64,000 nt of DNA, from assembly GCF_000025545.1 (NCBI RefSeq), contig NC_013889.1, positions 2,680,801 through 2,744,800 on the forward strand. The letters run 5' to 3'. Under the pieces are notes generated by a model. It had not been told where the DNA came from and did no database searches. It saw nothing but the letters and a program-made list of their open reading frames with translations. Shown here one piece after another: positions 34,744-44,621 of this stretch. Source of the stretch: Thioalkalivibrio sp. K90mix. Its GTDB lineage: Bacteria > Pseudomonadota > Gammaproteobacteria > Ectothiorhodospirales > Ectothiorhodospiraceae. Each line of letters opens with the position of its first letter. Position 1 is the first letter of the stretch. The position numbers and the translations under genes are program-made.

Positions 34744-36825
34744 CTACCCCGTCGCCAGGCGACCGATATCGGCCACGGTCTCGAAGGCGCGGCGCAGTTC
34801 GCGCAGCAGCGCCAGGCGGTTGCGCCGCTCGGCGGCATCCTCGGCCATCACCATCACCTGGTCGAAAAAGGTATCGACGCGATCACGGAGGCCCGCCAGC
34901 TCGCCCAGGGCGTGCAGGTAGTCGCCATCAGCCACGGCCTGCTCGACACCGGGACGCACCGCCTGCAGGCCCTGGTAGAGCTGGCGCTCCTCGTCCAGCG
35001 CCAGGGCCTCGGGATCGAGGTCGGCCTCGGCCTCCTCGCCCGCCTTGCGCAGCAGGTTGTGGATGCGCTTGTTCGCCGCGGCCAGGGCCTCGGCCTCCGG
35101 GCGCTCGCGGAACAGGCTGACCGCTCGCACACGGTGGACGAAGTCCAGCGGTGTATCGGGCGCGACCGCAGCCACCGCCTCGATCGTCTCGTGCGCCTGG
35201 CCCTGCTCCAGCAGGTAGCCGCGCAGGCGCTCGAGGATGTAGTCACGCACCGGCTCCACCGCCTGATCGGCCTCCGGCACGCGTTCGCGGATGGGTTCGG
35301 CGGCGGCCTGCAGCAAAGGGGTCAGGGCCAGCGGCAGTTCGCGCTCGACCAGGATGCGCACCAGCCCCAACGCGGCGCGGCGCAGGGCGAACGGGTCCTT
35401 GGTGCCGGTGGGCTGCTTGCCAATCGCAAAGATCCCGACCAGCGTATCCAGCCGGTCCGCCAGCGCCAGTGCCTGGGCCAGCGGGGCATCCGGCAGTTCG
35501 GAGCCGGACTGGCGCGGCCAGTAGTGCTGCTCGATCGCGGCAGCGACGGTCTCGTCCTCGCGATCGTGCAGGGCGTAGTAGCGGCCCATCGTGCCCTGCA
35601 GCTCGGTGAACTCGAACACCATCTGGGTGACCAGGTCGCACTTGGCCAGGCGCGCGGCGCGCGCGGCGAGGTTCGCATCCAGCCCCATCAGCACGGCCAG
35701 GCGCTGCATCAGGGCCTCCAGCCGCACGGACTTGTCGCGCAGCGTGCCCAGGCGTTTCTCGAACACCACCGAGTCCAGCGCGTCCAGCCGCTCTTCCAGG
35801 CGCTTCTTGCGGTCCTGCTGCCAGAAGAACTCGGCATCCGCGAAGCGCGGGCGCAGCACGCGCTCGTTACCGTCGCGCACCGCGTGCGGGTCGCGCGACT
35901 CGATATTGCTGATGACGATGAAATGCGGCTGCATGCGCCCGGCCTCGTCGACCACCGGGAAGTATTTCTGGTTGTCCTGCATGGTGGAGATCAGCGCCTC
36001 CTGCGGGACCTCCAGGAAACGCGGGTCGAAGCCGCCGGTCAGGGCCACCGGCCACTCCACCAGCGCGGTCACCTCGGCCAGCAGGTCGGCATCCACCAGT
36101 GCGCGCCCGCCCAGGGCCTGAGCCTGCTCGTGGACCTGTTCCAGGATGCGCTCGCGGCGGGCCTCGAACGAGGGCTCGACAAAACCGGGGCTGCGCAACC
36201 GCTCGGCGTAGTCGTTGCCGCGCTTGAGCTCCAGCGCGCCGGGCTGATGGAAACGGTGGCCGTGCGTGGCCCGCCCGGCGGTCTGCTCCAGCACCGTCAT
36301 CTCCAGCACCTCGGTCCCGTGCAGGACGACCAGCCAGTGCGCGGGGCGCACGAATTCGGTGCGGCTGCTGCCCCAGCGCATGCGCTTGGGCGTGGGCAGG
36401 GCCTCCAGCGCGGCCGCCAGCATGTCCGGCAGCAGCTCGCCCAACGGGCGGCCGGGCTGCAGCTGGCGAAACACGAGGTATTCGCCCTTGTCGGTGGTCT
36501 CGCGCTCCAGGCGCTCGACCTCGACGCCGCAGGAGCGGGCAAAGCCCAGCACGGCCTTCGTCGGCTCGCCGGCGTCGTCGAAGGCAGCGGCCACGGCCGG
36601 GCCGCGACGCTCCTGGAGTTGGTCCGGCTGCTGCCCCGGGATGTCCGGGAACAGCACGGCCAGCCGGCGTGGCGTAGCGAACGTCTCGGGCTCGCCCGGC
36701 TCCAGCCCGGCCTCGCGCAGGCGGGTGGTCAGGCCTTCGGCCAGAGCATCGCGCAGGCGTGCCAGCGCGGTCGGGGGCAGCTCCTCGGTGCCCAGTTCGA
36801 TCAGGAGTTCGCGGGCTTCAGCCAT
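34744..36825 (-). CDS. glyS: glycyl-tRNA synthetase beta subunit
   Basis: 693 aa, normal length. The N terminus ELLIELGTEELPPTALARLRDAL is the family hallmark, followed by FATPRRLAVL. The C-terminal part has a DALR-type anticodon-binding domain near 580-690. With GlyQ it forms the alpha2beta2 enzyme that charges tRNA-Gly. It lies 60 bp downstream of glyQ and just upstream of plsC. Confidence 0.97.
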   Translation of the reverse strand: MAEARELLIELGTEELPPTALARLRDALAEGLTTRLREAGLEPGEPETFATPRRLAVLFPDIPGQQPDQLQERRGPAVAAAFDDAGEPTKAVLGFARSCGVEVERLERETTDKGEYLVFRQLQPGRPLGELLPDMLAAALEALPTPKRMRWGSSRTEFVRPAHWLVVLHGTEVLEMTVLEQTAGRATHGHRFHQPGALELKRGNDYAERLRSPGFVEPSFEARRERILEQVHEQAQALGGRALVDADLLAEVTALVEWPVALTGGFDPRFLEVPQEALISTMQDNQKYFPVVDEAGRMQPHFIVISNIESRDPHAVRDGNERVLRPRFADAEFFWQQDRKKRLEERLDALDSVVFEKRLGTLRDKSVRLEALMQRLAVLMGLDANLAARAARLAKCDLVTQMVFEFTELQGTMGRYYALHDREDETVAAAIEQHYWPRQSGSELPDAPLAQALALADRLDTLVGIFAIGKQPTGTKDPFALRRAALGLVRILVERELPLALTPLLQAAAEPIRERVPEADQAVEPVRDYILERLRGYLLEQGQAHETIEAVAAVAPDTPLDFVHRVRAVSLFRERPEAEALAAANKRIHNLLRKAGEEAEADLDPEALALDEERQLYQGLQAVRPGVEQAVADGDYLHALGELAGLRDRVDTFFDQVMVMAEDAAERRNRLALLRELRRAFETVADIGRLATG

Positions 36826-36885
36826 GTCGGGTCCGTGTCGGGTCCATCGGGGCCGCGCGGATGGGCGCGGTCCGTACAGATAGGT

Positions 36886-37830
36886 TCAGGCGGCGTCGGG
36901 CCGATTCGTGTCGTCGTCGGCGCACAGCGGGAAGCCGAGGGCCTCGCGCGACTCGTAGTACTTCCGGGCGACGTTTCGCGACAGCTCGCGCACGCGCAGA
37001 ATGTAGCGCTGGCGCTCGGTGACCGAGATCGCGCCACGGGCGTCCAGCAGATTGAAGCTGTGCGAGGCGCGCAGCATCTGCTCGTAGGCCGGCAGCGGCA
37101 GGCCCAAGTCGATCATTCGGTCGCTCTCGTTCGCATGCTGGTCGAAGGCAGCGAACAGGGCGTCGCGGTCGGCGTGCTCGAAGTTGTAGGTAGACTGCTC
37201 CACCTCGTTCTGGTGGTAGACGTCGCCATAGGTCACCGGGCGACCGTCCGGGCCGACGGTCCAGACCAGGTCGAATACGCTCTCCACCCCCTGCAGGTAC
37301 ATCGCCAGGCGCTCCAGCCCGTAGGTGATCTCGCCGGAGACCGGGTAGCAGTCCAGCCCGCCGACCTGCTGGAAGTACGTGAACTGGGTAACCTCCATGC
37401 CGTTCAGCCAGACCTCCCAGCCCAGACCCCAGGCGCCGAGGGTCGGGGACTCCCAGTTGTCCTCGACGAAACGCACGTCGTGGGTCAGGGTGTCGAAGCC
37501 CAGCGCCTGAAGCGAGCCCAGGAAGAGGTCCTGGATATCCGGCGGCGATGGTTTCAGCAGCACCTGGAACTGGTAGTAGTGCTGCAGGCGGTTGGGGTTG
37601 TCGCCGTAGCGCCCGTCGGTCGGACGACGGCTGGGCTGGACATAGGCCGCACGCCACGGTTCCGGCCCGATCGAGCGCAGGAAGGTCGCCGGATGGAAAG
37701 TGCCGGCCCCCATCTCCATGTCGTAGGGCTGCAGCACCACGCAGCCGTGGTCGTTCCAGTAGTCCTGCAGACGGCGGATCAAGTCCTGGAAGGTCGGGCT
37801 GCTGCTGGACGGATTGCGTTCTTGCGACAT
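36886..37830 (-). CDS. glyQ: glycyl-tRNA synthetase alpha subunit
   Basis: 314 aa from the ATG at 37830. Starts with [20 protein letters not shown] and shows the class II core [39 protein letters not shown] and the catalytic [14 protein letters not shown] segment. It binds glycine and ATP. The frame is open to 37905 but that part lacks coding character. First gene of the glyQ-glyS-plsC run; its start is divergent from the CDF gene, about 85 bp apart. Confidence 0.97.
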   Translation of the reverse strand: MSQERNPSSSSPTFQDLIRRLQDYWNDHGCVVLQPYDMEMGAGTFHPATFLRSIGPEPWRAAYVQPSRRPTDGRYGDNPNRLQHYYQFQVLLKPSPPDIQDLFLGSLQALGFDTLTHDVRFVEDNWESPTLGAWGLGWEVWLNGMEVTQFTYFQQVGGLDCYPVSGEITYGLERLAMYLQGVESVFDLVWTVGPDGRPVTYGDVYHQNEVEQSTYNFEHADRDALFAAFDQHANESDRMIDLGLPLPAYEQMLRASHSFNLLDARGAISVTERQRYILRVRELSRNVARKYYESREALGFPLCADDDTNRPDAA

Positions 37831-37916
37831 GCGGGGTCCCGGATCAGGGCAAAGCGCACAGTATATCGGCCGGGCTCCGGCTGCGGCCACCGCCAGTGTA
37901 GGCACGGGTGTCTTGC

Positions 37917-39188
37917 ATGCCTCCGATGCAGGCCCATACTGAAGGCCTGACCCTGTTTGGGAGAGACGTCCTGAGCGACCCCCGCGCCAACTCCGAATCG
38001 ACGATCTCGCCCGAGAACGGCCGACGCTACCGCGCCACGCGCCGCGTAACGGTCGTGGGTGCGGTGGTGAATGCCTTTCTTGCCCTGGCGCAGCTATTGA
38101 GTGGGTGGCTGCTGAACTCGCAGGCGCTGATCGCCGACGGCGTGCACACGCTGTCGGACCTGATCACCGATGGTGTGGTGCTGTTCGCCGCCGGCAAGGC
38201 CGCCGCCTCGCCCGACCATGACCACCCGTACGGGCACGGGCGCATCGAAACCCTGGCCACCGTGGTCGTCGGCGTGTTCCTGGCACTGGCTGGCCTCGGC
38301 ATCGCCTGGGCCGCCGGGCAGCGGCTCGTGGATACCGCAGCCGCGACCGGGCCGGCCCCGGCCGCGCTCGCGTTTGCGGTGCTGACTCTGGTCGCCAAGG
38401 AAGGGCTCTATCAGTACACCCACCGGGTCGCGAAACGGATCGGATCGCGCATGCTGGATGCCAACGCCTGGCACCACCGCACGGATGCGATCTCCTCGCT
38501 GTTCGTCCTGATCGGGGTCGGGGCGGCGGTCGCGGGCTTCCCCTGGGCCGACGCCCTCGCAGCCCTGATCGTCGCCCTGTTCATCCTGCATATCGCCGGA
38601 CGCCTGATCGTACGCAGCGCGTCCGAACTGATCGACACGGCGCTGGATGCGGAGGAGGTCGCGCGCATCCGTCACACGATCATGGAGGTGCCCGGGGTGA
38701 AGGATGCGCACATGCTACGTACGCGGCGTCACGGCAGCGACGTGGTCGCCGATGTACATATCCAGGTCGCCCCGATGATCTCGGTTTCCGAGGGACACCG
38801 GATTGCCGATGCCGTGTACTGGGCCGTCACCCAGCGCCATGAGCGGCTGCGGGATTTTACGGTTCATGTGGATCCGGAAAACGACGAAGATCAGGCCCGA
38901 AGCTCGAACCTGCCCCTGCGTCCGGAGGTCGCCGAGGCGGTGCGCGAGGCCTGGGCCGACATCCCGGAACTGGATCGCCTGGAACAGCTCTCCATGCACT
39001 ACCTAAATGGGCGCATCCACCTGACCCTGACACTGCGCCTTGACGGGGCATGCACGCCCGCGGACCTGAACGCGCGCGGCGAGACCCTGTCACAGTCGCT
39101 GCAGGGCCATCCGCGACTCGAGGGACGTCTGGGCGAAGTGAAAATCCTCTATCGCCCATGCACCACGGATGTGCACGAAAAGCCTTGA
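37917..39188 (+). CDS. cation diffusion facilitator (CDF) metal efflux protein
   Basis: About 424 aa from ATG 37917; ATG 37926 and GTG 37908 are alternatives, and a GGGAGAG at 37960-37966 could even serve a later non-ATG start, so the start is uncertain. Membrane part residues ~45-240 with metal-site motifs [17 protein letters not shown] (HxxxD) and [17 protein letters not shown], then a cytoplasmic domain with [10 protein letters not shown]. The C-terminal extension of about 80 residues after the usual end is longer than in FieF/YiiP. It exports divalent metals (Zn, Fe, Mn or Cd) using proton exchange. The stop codon overlaps the first NtrC-like site of glnA. Confidence 0.88.
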   Translation: MPPMQAHTEGLTLFGRDVLSDPRANSESTISPENGRRYRATRRVTVVGAVVNAFLALAQLLSGWLLNSQALIADGVHTLSDLITDGVVLFAAGKAAASPDHDHPYGHGRIETLATVVVGVFLALAGLGIAWAAGQRLVDTAAATGPAPAALAFAVLTLVAKEGLYQYTHRVAKRIGSRMLDANAWHHRTDAISSLFVLIGVGAAVAGFPWADALAALIVALFILHIAGRLIVRSASELIDTALDAEEVARIRHTIMEVPGVKDAHMLRTRRHGSDVVADVHIQVAPMISVSEGHRIADAVYWAVTQRHERLRDFTVHVDPENDEDQARSSNLPLRPEVAEAVREAWADIPELDRLEQLSMHYLNGRIHLTLTLRLDGACTPADLNARGETLSQSLQGHPRLEGRLGEVKILYRPCTTDVHEKP

Positions 39189-39226
39189 TGCACTAATGTG
39201 GTGCCGACTCCGCACGAATATCGTGC
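39189..39226 (+). promoter_or_regulatory. tandem NtrC-binding-like sites upstream of glnA
   Basis: TGCACTAATGTGGTGC at 39189-39204 matches the NtrC consensus TGCAC-N6-GTGC in full, with the characteristic TGGTGC right half. GCACGAATATCGTGC at 39212-39226 is a second palindromic site about 22 bp downstream, two helical turns. They lie 65-100 bp upstream of the sigma-54 element, where the glnA enhancer is found in enterics. Confidence 0.85.
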
Positions 39227-39290
39227 AGCATGGAAAGCCGCGTACTTCCAACCGATCCGGAACCACCGTCACAGGGCCATTCCGGCGAAA

Positions 39291-39306
39291 TGGCATGATG
39301 CCTGCA
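39291..39306 (+). promoter_or_regulatory. sigma-54 promoter of glnA
   Basis: TGGCATGATGCCTGCA gives GG-N10-GC with TGGCA at -24 and TGCA at -12, close to the sigma-54 consensus. It is 78 bp upstream of the glnA ATG. With the upstream NtrC-like sites this is a textbook nitrogen-regulated promoter. Confidence 0.85.
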
Positions 39307-39383
39307 TAGAACCGCATCGTAGTCGCCCCACCCGAATCGGGACGGCGAACCCAAAGACCAAGAGCAAACCTAAGGAGACTCCC

Positions 39384-40793
39384 ATGTCCGCAGCCGACGT
39401 GCTGAAACAGATCCAGGAAAAGGAAGTCCGCTTTGTCGACTTCCGCTTCACCGACTCCAAGGGCAAGGAACAGCATGTCACTGTGCCGGCCCATGAACTC
39501 GACGAAGAGGCCTTTGAAGAAGGCAAGATGTTCGACGGCTCCTCGATCTCCGGCTGGAAGGGCATCAACGAGTCCGACATGATCCTGATGCCGGACGCGG
39601 AGTCCGCCGTCCTCGATCCGTTCTTCGAAGACATGACCATGAACATCCGCTGCGACGTGGTCGAGCCGGCCACCATGCAGGGCTACGACCGCTGCCCGCG
39701 CTCCCTGGCGCGCCGCGCCGAGGCCTACCTGCAGAGCACCGGCATCGCCGACACCGCGCTGTTCGGTCCGGAGAACGAGTTCTTCGTGTTCGACGACGTG
39801 AAGTGGGGTGCCGACCTGTCCGGCTCCTACTGCCGCGTGGACTCCTCCGAGGCCTCCTGGAACTCCGAGCGCGTCTACGAAGACGGCAACATCGGTCACC
39901 GTCCGGGCGTGAAGGGGGGCTACTTCCCGGTCCCGCCGGTCGACAGCCTGCACGACATCCGCTCGACCATGTGCGAAGTGATGACCGAGATGGGCCTGCA
40001 CACCGAGGTACACCACCACGAGGTCGCCACCGCCGGCCAGTGCGAGATCGGTGTCGGTGCCGCGACGCTGACCCAGAAGGCGGACGAGGTACAGATCCTG
40101 AAGTACGTGGTCCAGAACGTCGCCCACATGCACGGCAAGACGGCGACCTTCATGCCCAAGCCGATCGTCGGCGACAACGGCTCCGGCATGCACGTGCACC
40201 AGTCGCTGTCCAAGGACGGCAAGAACCTGTTCTCCGGCGACCTGTACGGCGGCCTGTCCGAGACCGCGCTGTACTACATCGGCGGCATCATCAAGCACGC
40301 CCGCTCGCTGAACGCCTTCACCAACCCGTCCACCAACAGCTACAAGCGCCTGGTGCCGGGCTTCGAGGCGCCGGTGATGCTGGCCTACTCCGCGCGTAAC
40401 CGCTCGGCCTCTCTGCGCATCCCGTTCGTGATGAGCCCGAAGGCCCGCCGCATCGAGCTGCGCTTCCCGGACTCCACCGCCAACCCGTACCTGGCCTTCG
40501 CCGCGATGCTGATGGCCGGCCTGGACGGCATCCAGAACAAGATCCACCCGGGTGACGCGATGGACAAGAACCTCTACGACCTGCCGCCGGAAGAGGAAAA
40601 GGGCATCCCGCAGGTCTGCCATTCGCTGGACCAGGCGCTGGAAGCCCTGAACCAGGATCGCGAATACCTGACCCAGGGTGGCGTGTTCACCGACGACATG
40701 ATCGATGCCTACATCGACCTGAAGATGGAAGAAGTCACGCGCATGCGCATGACCACCCACCCGGTCGAGTTCGACATGTACTACAGCCTGTAA
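39384..40793 (+). CDS. glnA: glutamine synthetase type I
   Basis: 469 aa from ATG 39384 with TAAGGAG upstream. Gln-synt N and C domains are complete: DGSSISGW near residues 51-58, GPENEFF (metal ligands) at 128-134 and HVHQSL with the catalytic loop. The adenylylation tyrosine is Y398 in [11 protein letters not shown], so GlnE-type control is expected. It makes glutamine from glutamate, ammonia and ATP; dodecameric, cytosolic. Transcription is predicted to depend on sigma-54 and NtrC. No ntrBC follows; the gene ends in its own terminator. Confidence 0.98.
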   Translation: MSAADVLKQIQEKEVRFVDFRFTDSKGKEQHVTVPAHELDEEAFEEGKMFDGSSISGWKGINESDMILMPDAESAVLDPFFEDMTMNIRCDVVEPATMQGYDRCPRSLARRAEAYLQSTGIADTALFGPENEFFVFDDVKWGADLSGSYCRVDSSEASWNSERVYEDGNIGHRPGVKGGYFPVPPVDSLHDIRSTMCEVMTEMGLHTEVHHHEVATAGQCEIGVGAATLTQKADEVQILKYVVQNVAHMHGKTATFMPKPIVGDNGSGMHVHQSLSKDGKNLFSGDLYGGLSETALYYIGGIIKHARSLNAFTNPSTNSYKRLVPGFEAPVMLAYSARNRSASLRIPFVMSPKARRIELRFPDSTANPYLAFAAMLMAGLDGIQNKIHPGDAMDKNLYDLPPEEEKGIPQVCHSLDQALEALNQDREYLTQGGVFTDDMIDAYIDLKMEEVTRMRMTTHPVEFDMYYSL

Positions 40794-40829
40794 GGCACCC
40801 GCTTCCGGCCCCTCGGGGCCAGAGGCACT

Positions 40830-40863
40830 GGCCGCCGCGACCTCCGGGTCCGGCGGCTTTTTT
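40830..40863 (+). terminator. Rho-independent terminator after glnA
   Basis: GGCCGCCG and CGGCGGC arms around a CGACCTCCGGGT loop, followed by TTTTTT, 37 bp after the stop. Confidence 0.85.
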
Positions 40864-40877
40864 GTGCGCGGACGCCC

Positions 40878-41771
40878 TCAACGATAGGGGTCGGGCTGGC
40901 CTTCGGGGGCCGGATAAAAGCGCTTGTAAGCCCAGTTGTACTGCTCCGGGCAGCGCCGCACCAGGGCCTCCACGTGGGCATTGATCGCCGCAGCCGCGCG
41001 GCCGAAGTCGCGGTCGGCCACCTCGGGGCCCGCCTCGATCTCGTGATAGCGAAAACCACGGCCCCGCGGCAGGCGTTCGGCGAACAGGAACACGACATGA
41101 TCCTCGCGCCCACGCAGCAGGCGCGGAAGCAGGGTCATGGTCAGCGCCGAGCGGCCAAAGAACGGGGCATGCGTACCGGAGGCGCCCTTCGGGCTCTGAT
41201 CCGGCAGGATCCCGATAATCTCGCCACGATCACGCGCCTGCTGCAGCACGCGCAGCCCGGAGCGATCGGCCGGGGCCAGGGTGGCACCCGTCGAGGCACG
41301 CGCCTCGCGCACCCAACGGTCGATCTCGGGGGTCTTGAACGGGCTGTACAGGGTGGCCATCGGCCCGTGGCAGGCGGCCTGCAGCCCGGCGAACTCCCAG
41401 GAACCCAGGTGCGGGGCGCACAGAAACAATGCGCGCCCGCCCTCGCGTTCGCGCAGGCGGGCGTATCGGGCCGGCTCCGCCAGTCGCTCCAGGGTTTGGG
41501 CAGAGGCCTGCCAGAGCCAGGGGGACTCGGTCAGCGCCCGACCCATGGCCATCAGCGATCCGCGCCCGACCCGACGGCGCCAGGCGGCATCCTTGTCGGG
41601 AAAACAAAGCTCGAGGTTGCGGCGGGTGATCCGGGCGGAACGCGTCGGTCCATACCAGGCCAGCGCGCCAATCAGCCCGCCCAGCGCATGGTTCACGCGC
41701 AGCGGCAGACGGGCGAGCAGGCGCAGGCCGCCCGCGATCAGCCGGTCACGCAGATACCGGCGTTCGGCCAT
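40878..41771 (-). CDS. LpxL/HtrB-family lipid A acyltransferase
   Basis: 297 aa from ATG 41771. The family pattern is clear: RVNHALGGLIGALAWYGPTRSARITRRNLELCFP is condensed here to the landmark ITRRNLELCFPDKD, followed by an acyltransferase H-x4-E motif CAPHLGSWEFAGL and DQSPKGASGTHAPFFGR near residues 200-216. It adds a secondary acyl chain (lauroyl or myristoyl) to Kdo-lipid A in the inner membrane. LpxL and LpxM cannot be separated with confidence. The start overlaps the ttcA 3' end by 26 nt. Confidence 0.88.
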   Translation of the reverse strand: MAERRYLRDRLIAGGLRLLARLPLRVNHALGGLIGALAWYGPTRSARITRRNLELCFPDKDAAWRRRVGRGSLMAMGRALTESPWLWQASAQTLERLAEPARYARLREREGGRALFLCAPHLGSWEFAGLQAACHGPMATLYSPFKTPEIDRWVREARASTGATLAPADRSGLRVLQQARDRGEIIGILPDQSPKGASGTHAPFFGRSALTMTLLPRLLRGREDHVVFLFAERLPRGRGFRYHEIEAGPEVADRDFGRAAAAINAHVEALVRRCPEQYNWAYKRFYPAPEGQPDPYR

Positions 41772-42543
41772 GACCGTGGGGTTCGGATGAGTCGGCCGGC
41801 TCTGCCCGCGGCGGGATGCCACCCTCGGTCATCAGCGGCTTGAGGGTCGTGCGCAGGTTGCGGAACAGTCTGGGGTGCTGTGCCTCCTCCTGTGCGAGGA
41901 GCTGTTTCATGTGCTCGCGCTGGGTGGGCATCGCGAAGCAGGCCGGGCAGTTGTCGAGGATCACCGGCAGCCCGGCGGCCTCGGCGAAATCCCGCGTCTG
42001 GCGCTCGCGCACGTAGACCAGCGGGCGGATCACCCGCAGGTCGCCGGCGTCGATCGCGTAATGCGCCTTCATCGTGCGCAGCTGGCCACCGTGGAAGGCA
42101 CTCATCATGAAGCTCTCGGCCAGGTCATCCAGGTGCTGCCCCAGCGCCAGCACGTTGTAACCGTGTTCGCGTGCGGTGCGATACATCAGGCCGCGTTTCA
42201 TGCGCGAGCAGAAGGAGCAGAACGAGTCGTTGTCCATGTGCTCGCCGGCCAGCTCCGCGATCGGTTCGGAGACGAAGTGATACGGGATGCCGTAACCACC
42301 GAGATAGTCCATCAGGCGCTGCGGTTCGAAGCCCTCGATCTCCGGGTTGATCGTGACCGCGCCAACCTCGAAGCGCACCGGTGCCCGCCGCGCCAGGTTG
42401 TGCAGCAGCCACAGCAGCGTCAGCGAATCCTTGCCGCCGGACAGCCCGACGAGGATGCGATCACCCTCGCGGATCATGTCGAAGTCCGCGATGGCGCGGC
42501 CGGCCTGGCGGCGGATGGAGGCGGGGACGGTGGGCGTTTCCAT
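41746..42543 (-). CDS. ttcA: tRNA 2-thiocytidine biosynthesis protein TtcA
   Basis: 265 aa from ATG 42543. PP-loop LVGLSGGKDSLTLLWLL near residues 33-49. Two cysteine pairs ligate the [4Fe-4S] cluster: CSFCSRMKRG and NCPACFAM. It thiolates C32 in some tRNAs in an ATP-dependent reaction. The open frame runs to 42633, but the family start is at METPTVP or slightly later. It is first in a two-gene minus-strand unit with the LpxL-type gene. Confidence 0.93.
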   Translation of the reverse strand: METPTVPASIRRQAGRAIADFDMIREGDRILVGLSGGKDSLTLLWLLHNLARRAPVRFEVGAVTINPEIEGFEPQRLMDYLGGYGIPYHFVSEPIAELAGEHMDNDSFCSFCSRMKRGLMYRTAREHGYNVLALGQHLDDLAESFMMSAFHGGQLRTMKAHYAIDAGDLRVIRPLVYVRERQTRDFAEAAGLPVILDNCPACFAMPTQREHMKQLLAQEEAQHPRLFRNLRTTLKPLMTEGGIPPRAEPADSSEPHGHGRTPVSA

Positions 42544-42753
42544 GGCCCGCAACATAGGGCGGCGAGGCCTGCTTCGCAAGCGCCGCCATATCCGCAGCGG
42601 TTGCCGGATGGCGCCCATTGTCGGTGCAGGCACACACCGTTATGCACCCGGTAGAAGCAATAAATCCCGGCGCCCGCCAGCGACTGCGGGCCAGCCGCAT
42701 GGCACCGGGTTTGCATACGGTTTGGACAGGCGCTTCAACGGTGGGGGACCGAT

Positions 42754-43044
42754 ATGCACGATCGCAAGCGCTTGAGCCTGGCCGCCGAGCTGCGCCGGAA
42801 CCTGCGCGCGGAGTTCCCGGCAGTGGCGCGTCTGTCGGTCACCAACCCGGACTTCATGGAGGCCATCCTGGACTACGCCTCACGCTCGCAGTCGAGCGCC
42901 GCCCAGGCCGCCGCGCTTTCGCTGCGCAGCGAGTTGCAGCGTTCGGGACACCTGGCACCGCCGGAAGCTGCGCCGGACTCGCCGGAACGCCGCGTGGAGC
43001 CGCAACGGCGCCGGGTCTACCGGGGGCAGATCATCGACGAATAG
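42754..43044 (+). CDS. small protein of unknown function
   Basis: 96 aa with a GGGGGA Shine-Dalgarno before ATG 42754. Basic and soluble: KRLSLAAELRRNLRAEFPAV at the start, a helical middle (AILDYASRSQSSAAQAAALSL) and an Arg/Pro-rich C terminus ending RRRVYRGQIIDE. No known domain recognised. It stands alone between ttcA (divergent) and pip. Codon use matches neighbours, so it is likely a real gene, but no function can be given. Confidence 0.6.
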   Translation: MHDRKRLSLAAELRRNLRAEFPAVARLSVTNPDFMEAILDYASRSQSSAAQAAALSLRSELQRSGHLAPPEAAPDSPERRVEPQRRRVYRGQIIDE

Positions 43045-43100
43045 ACGGACTGCGGACTTTCCCTGCGCGAGCGTTTTGGCGACACTCGGGGCCCGCAATC

Positions 43101-43126
43101 TAGGAAACACTGATCAATGGACACCC
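43101..43126. repeat. terminal remnant of the palindromic repeat family overlapping the pip start
   Basis: TAGGAAACACTGATCAATGG plus ACAC matches the outer end of the repeat family (compare TAAGGAAACACGGATTAATG in the truncated copy at 18535). The remnant provides AGGA about 11 nt upstream of, and the ATG of, pip. No other part of the element is present. Confidence 0.55.
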
Positions 43127-44103
43127 TGTACCCGGAGATCGAACCGCACAACACAGGAAGGCTCGCGGTCGGTGACGGCCACGAGCTCTATTTTGAAGAA
43201 TGTGGCACACCCGACGGGATCCCGATCGTGTTCCTGCACGGGGGGCCAGGCTCGGGCTGCGAGCCGTGGCATCGGCGCTTCTACGACCCGCAGCGCTACC
43301 GCATTGTGCTGTTCGACCAGCGCGGCTGCGGGCGTTCGACGCCGCACGCGAGCCTGGAGGCCAACACGACCTGGCACGCGGTGGCCGATATCGAACGCCT
43401 GCGCGAGCACCTGGGGATCGAGCGCTGGGCGGTGTTCGGCGGCTCTTGGGGTTCTACCCTGGGACTGGCCTACGCCCAGGCCCACCCGGGGCGGGTGCTC
43501 GGTCTGATCCTGCGCGGCGTATTCCTGTGCCGGCCGCGGGACATCCAGTGGTTCTACCAGTCGGGGGCCGACCGCCTGTTTCCCGAGGCGTGGGCCCACT
43601 ACCTGAAGCCCATCCCGCCGGACGAACGCAACGACCTGGTCGGGGCCTACTACCGTCGGCTGACCGATCCGGATCCGGCGATCCGGCACACGGCGGCGCG
43701 CGCCTGGTCAGGCTGGGAGGGACACACCTCCTGCCTGATCCCGAACGACGACGTGATCGCCCATTTCGACGATCCGGATGTCGCCGTGAGTTTGGCGCGG
43801 CTGGAGTGCCACTACTTCATGCACGACACCTTCCTGGAACCGGACCAGCTGCTGCGCGACGCCCCACGCCTGCGCGACATACCGGGCTGGATCGTGCACG
43901 GGCGCTACGACGTGGTGTGCCCGGTGGAGCAGGCGGTGGAACTGCATCGGGCCTGGCCACAGGCACGCATGGCGATCGTCGCCGATGCCGGGCACTCGGC
44001 GGCCGAGCCAGGCATCGTGCGCAAGCTGGTCGCGGCGACCGATACCCTGGCCGATGATCTTGAGGGGCAGGTCGCGGGCGGGACCGGGGCTGCCTCGGGG
44101 TGA
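43117..44103 (+). CDS. pip: prolyl iminopeptidase
   Basis: 328 aa. Alpha/beta hydrolase of the S33 family: oxyanion region [10 protein letters not shown] near residues 34-43, nucleophile Ser in [14 protein letters not shown] around residue 110, Asp in [11 protein letters not shown] and His in DAGHSAAE. It removes N-terminal proline from peptides in the cytosol. The N terminus [16 protein letters not shown] is family-like from LYPEIEP onward. Start codon and Shine-Dalgarno lie in a repeat remnant. The TGA overlaps the dtd GTG. Confidence 0.95.
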   Translation: MDTLYPEIEPHNTGRLAVGDGHELYFEECGTPDGIPIVFLHGGPGSGCEPWHRRFYDPQRYRIVLFDQRGCGRSTPHASLEANTTWHAVADIERLREHLGIERWAVFGGSWGSTLGLAYAQAHPGRVLGLILRGVFLCRPRDIQWFYQSGADRLFPEAWAHYLKPIPPDERNDLVGAYYRRLTDPDPAIRHTAARAWSGWEGHTSCLIPNDDVIAHFDDPDVAVSLARLECHYFMHDTFLEPDQLLRDAPRLRDIPGWIVHGRYDVVCPVEQAVELHRAWPQARMAIVADAGHSAAEPGIVRKLVAATDTLADDLEGQVAGGTGAASG

Positions 44104-44543
44104 TCGCTCTGATCCAGCGGGTAACCGAGGCCGCGGTGGACATCGGCGGCGAGCGCGTTGCGGCGATCGGCCCGGGGCTACTGGCACTGGTCGCGGTGCA
44201 ACCCCAGGACAGCGAGTCGGCCGCCAGGCGGCTGCTGGAGCGCGTACTCGGCTACCGCGTGTTCGCGGATGCCGAAGGCCGCATGAACCTGAGCCTTCAG
44301 GATACCGGCGGCGGGCTCTTGCTGGTGCCGCAATTCACGCTGGCCGCCGATACGCGCAAGGGTATGCGGCCGAGCTTTACCAGCGCCGCGAACCCAGAGC
44401 ATGGCCAGGCGCTGTTCGAATATCTGGTGCGCCAGGCGCAGGCGTCACACCCGCAGGTCGCCAGCGGGCGCTTTGGTGCGGACATGCAGGTCAGCCTGGT
44501 GAACGACGGCCCGGTGACCTTCTGGCTGGAGACGCGCGCCTGA
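44100..44543 (+). CDS. dtd: D-aminoacyl-tRNA deacylase
   Basis: 147 aa with a GTG start overlapping the pip stop (GTGA). Both DTD signature motifs are present: [19 protein letters not shown] (S/P-Q-x-T-L) near residues 77-95 and [12 protein letters not shown] (GPVT) at the C terminus. It hydrolyses D-amino acids and glycine mischarged on tRNA. Forms a short operon with pip. Confidence 0.95.
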   Translation: MIALIQRVTEAAVDIGGERVAAIGPGLLALVAVQPQDSESAARRLLERVLGYRVFADAEGRMNLSLQDTGGGLLLVPQFTLAADTRKGMRPSFTSAANPEHGQALFEYLVRQAQASHPQVASGRFGADMQVSLVNDGPVTFWLETRA

Positions 44544-44566
44544 GAAGCCCTGACCGACGCCCCAAA

Positions 44567-44597
44567 ACAAAAGACCCGGCGCAAAGGCCGGGTCTTC
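44567..44597. terminator. bidirectional hairpin between dtd and the 44622 gene
   Basis: AGACCCGGC-GCAAA-GGCCGGGTCT. On the minus strand it is followed by TTTTGTTTT, so it is a good terminator for the 44622-44918 gene; on the plus strand the tail is short, so it is weaker for dtd. Confidence 0.75.
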
Positions 44598-44621
44598 GAC
44601 ATCACCAGTCAGGAGACCGGA

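Noticed and set aside
34249..37950. 1233-aa open frame antisense to plsC, glyS and glyQ
   Set aside because: Shadow of three certain genes; low-complexity His/Gln/Arg/Ala-rich product with no domain.
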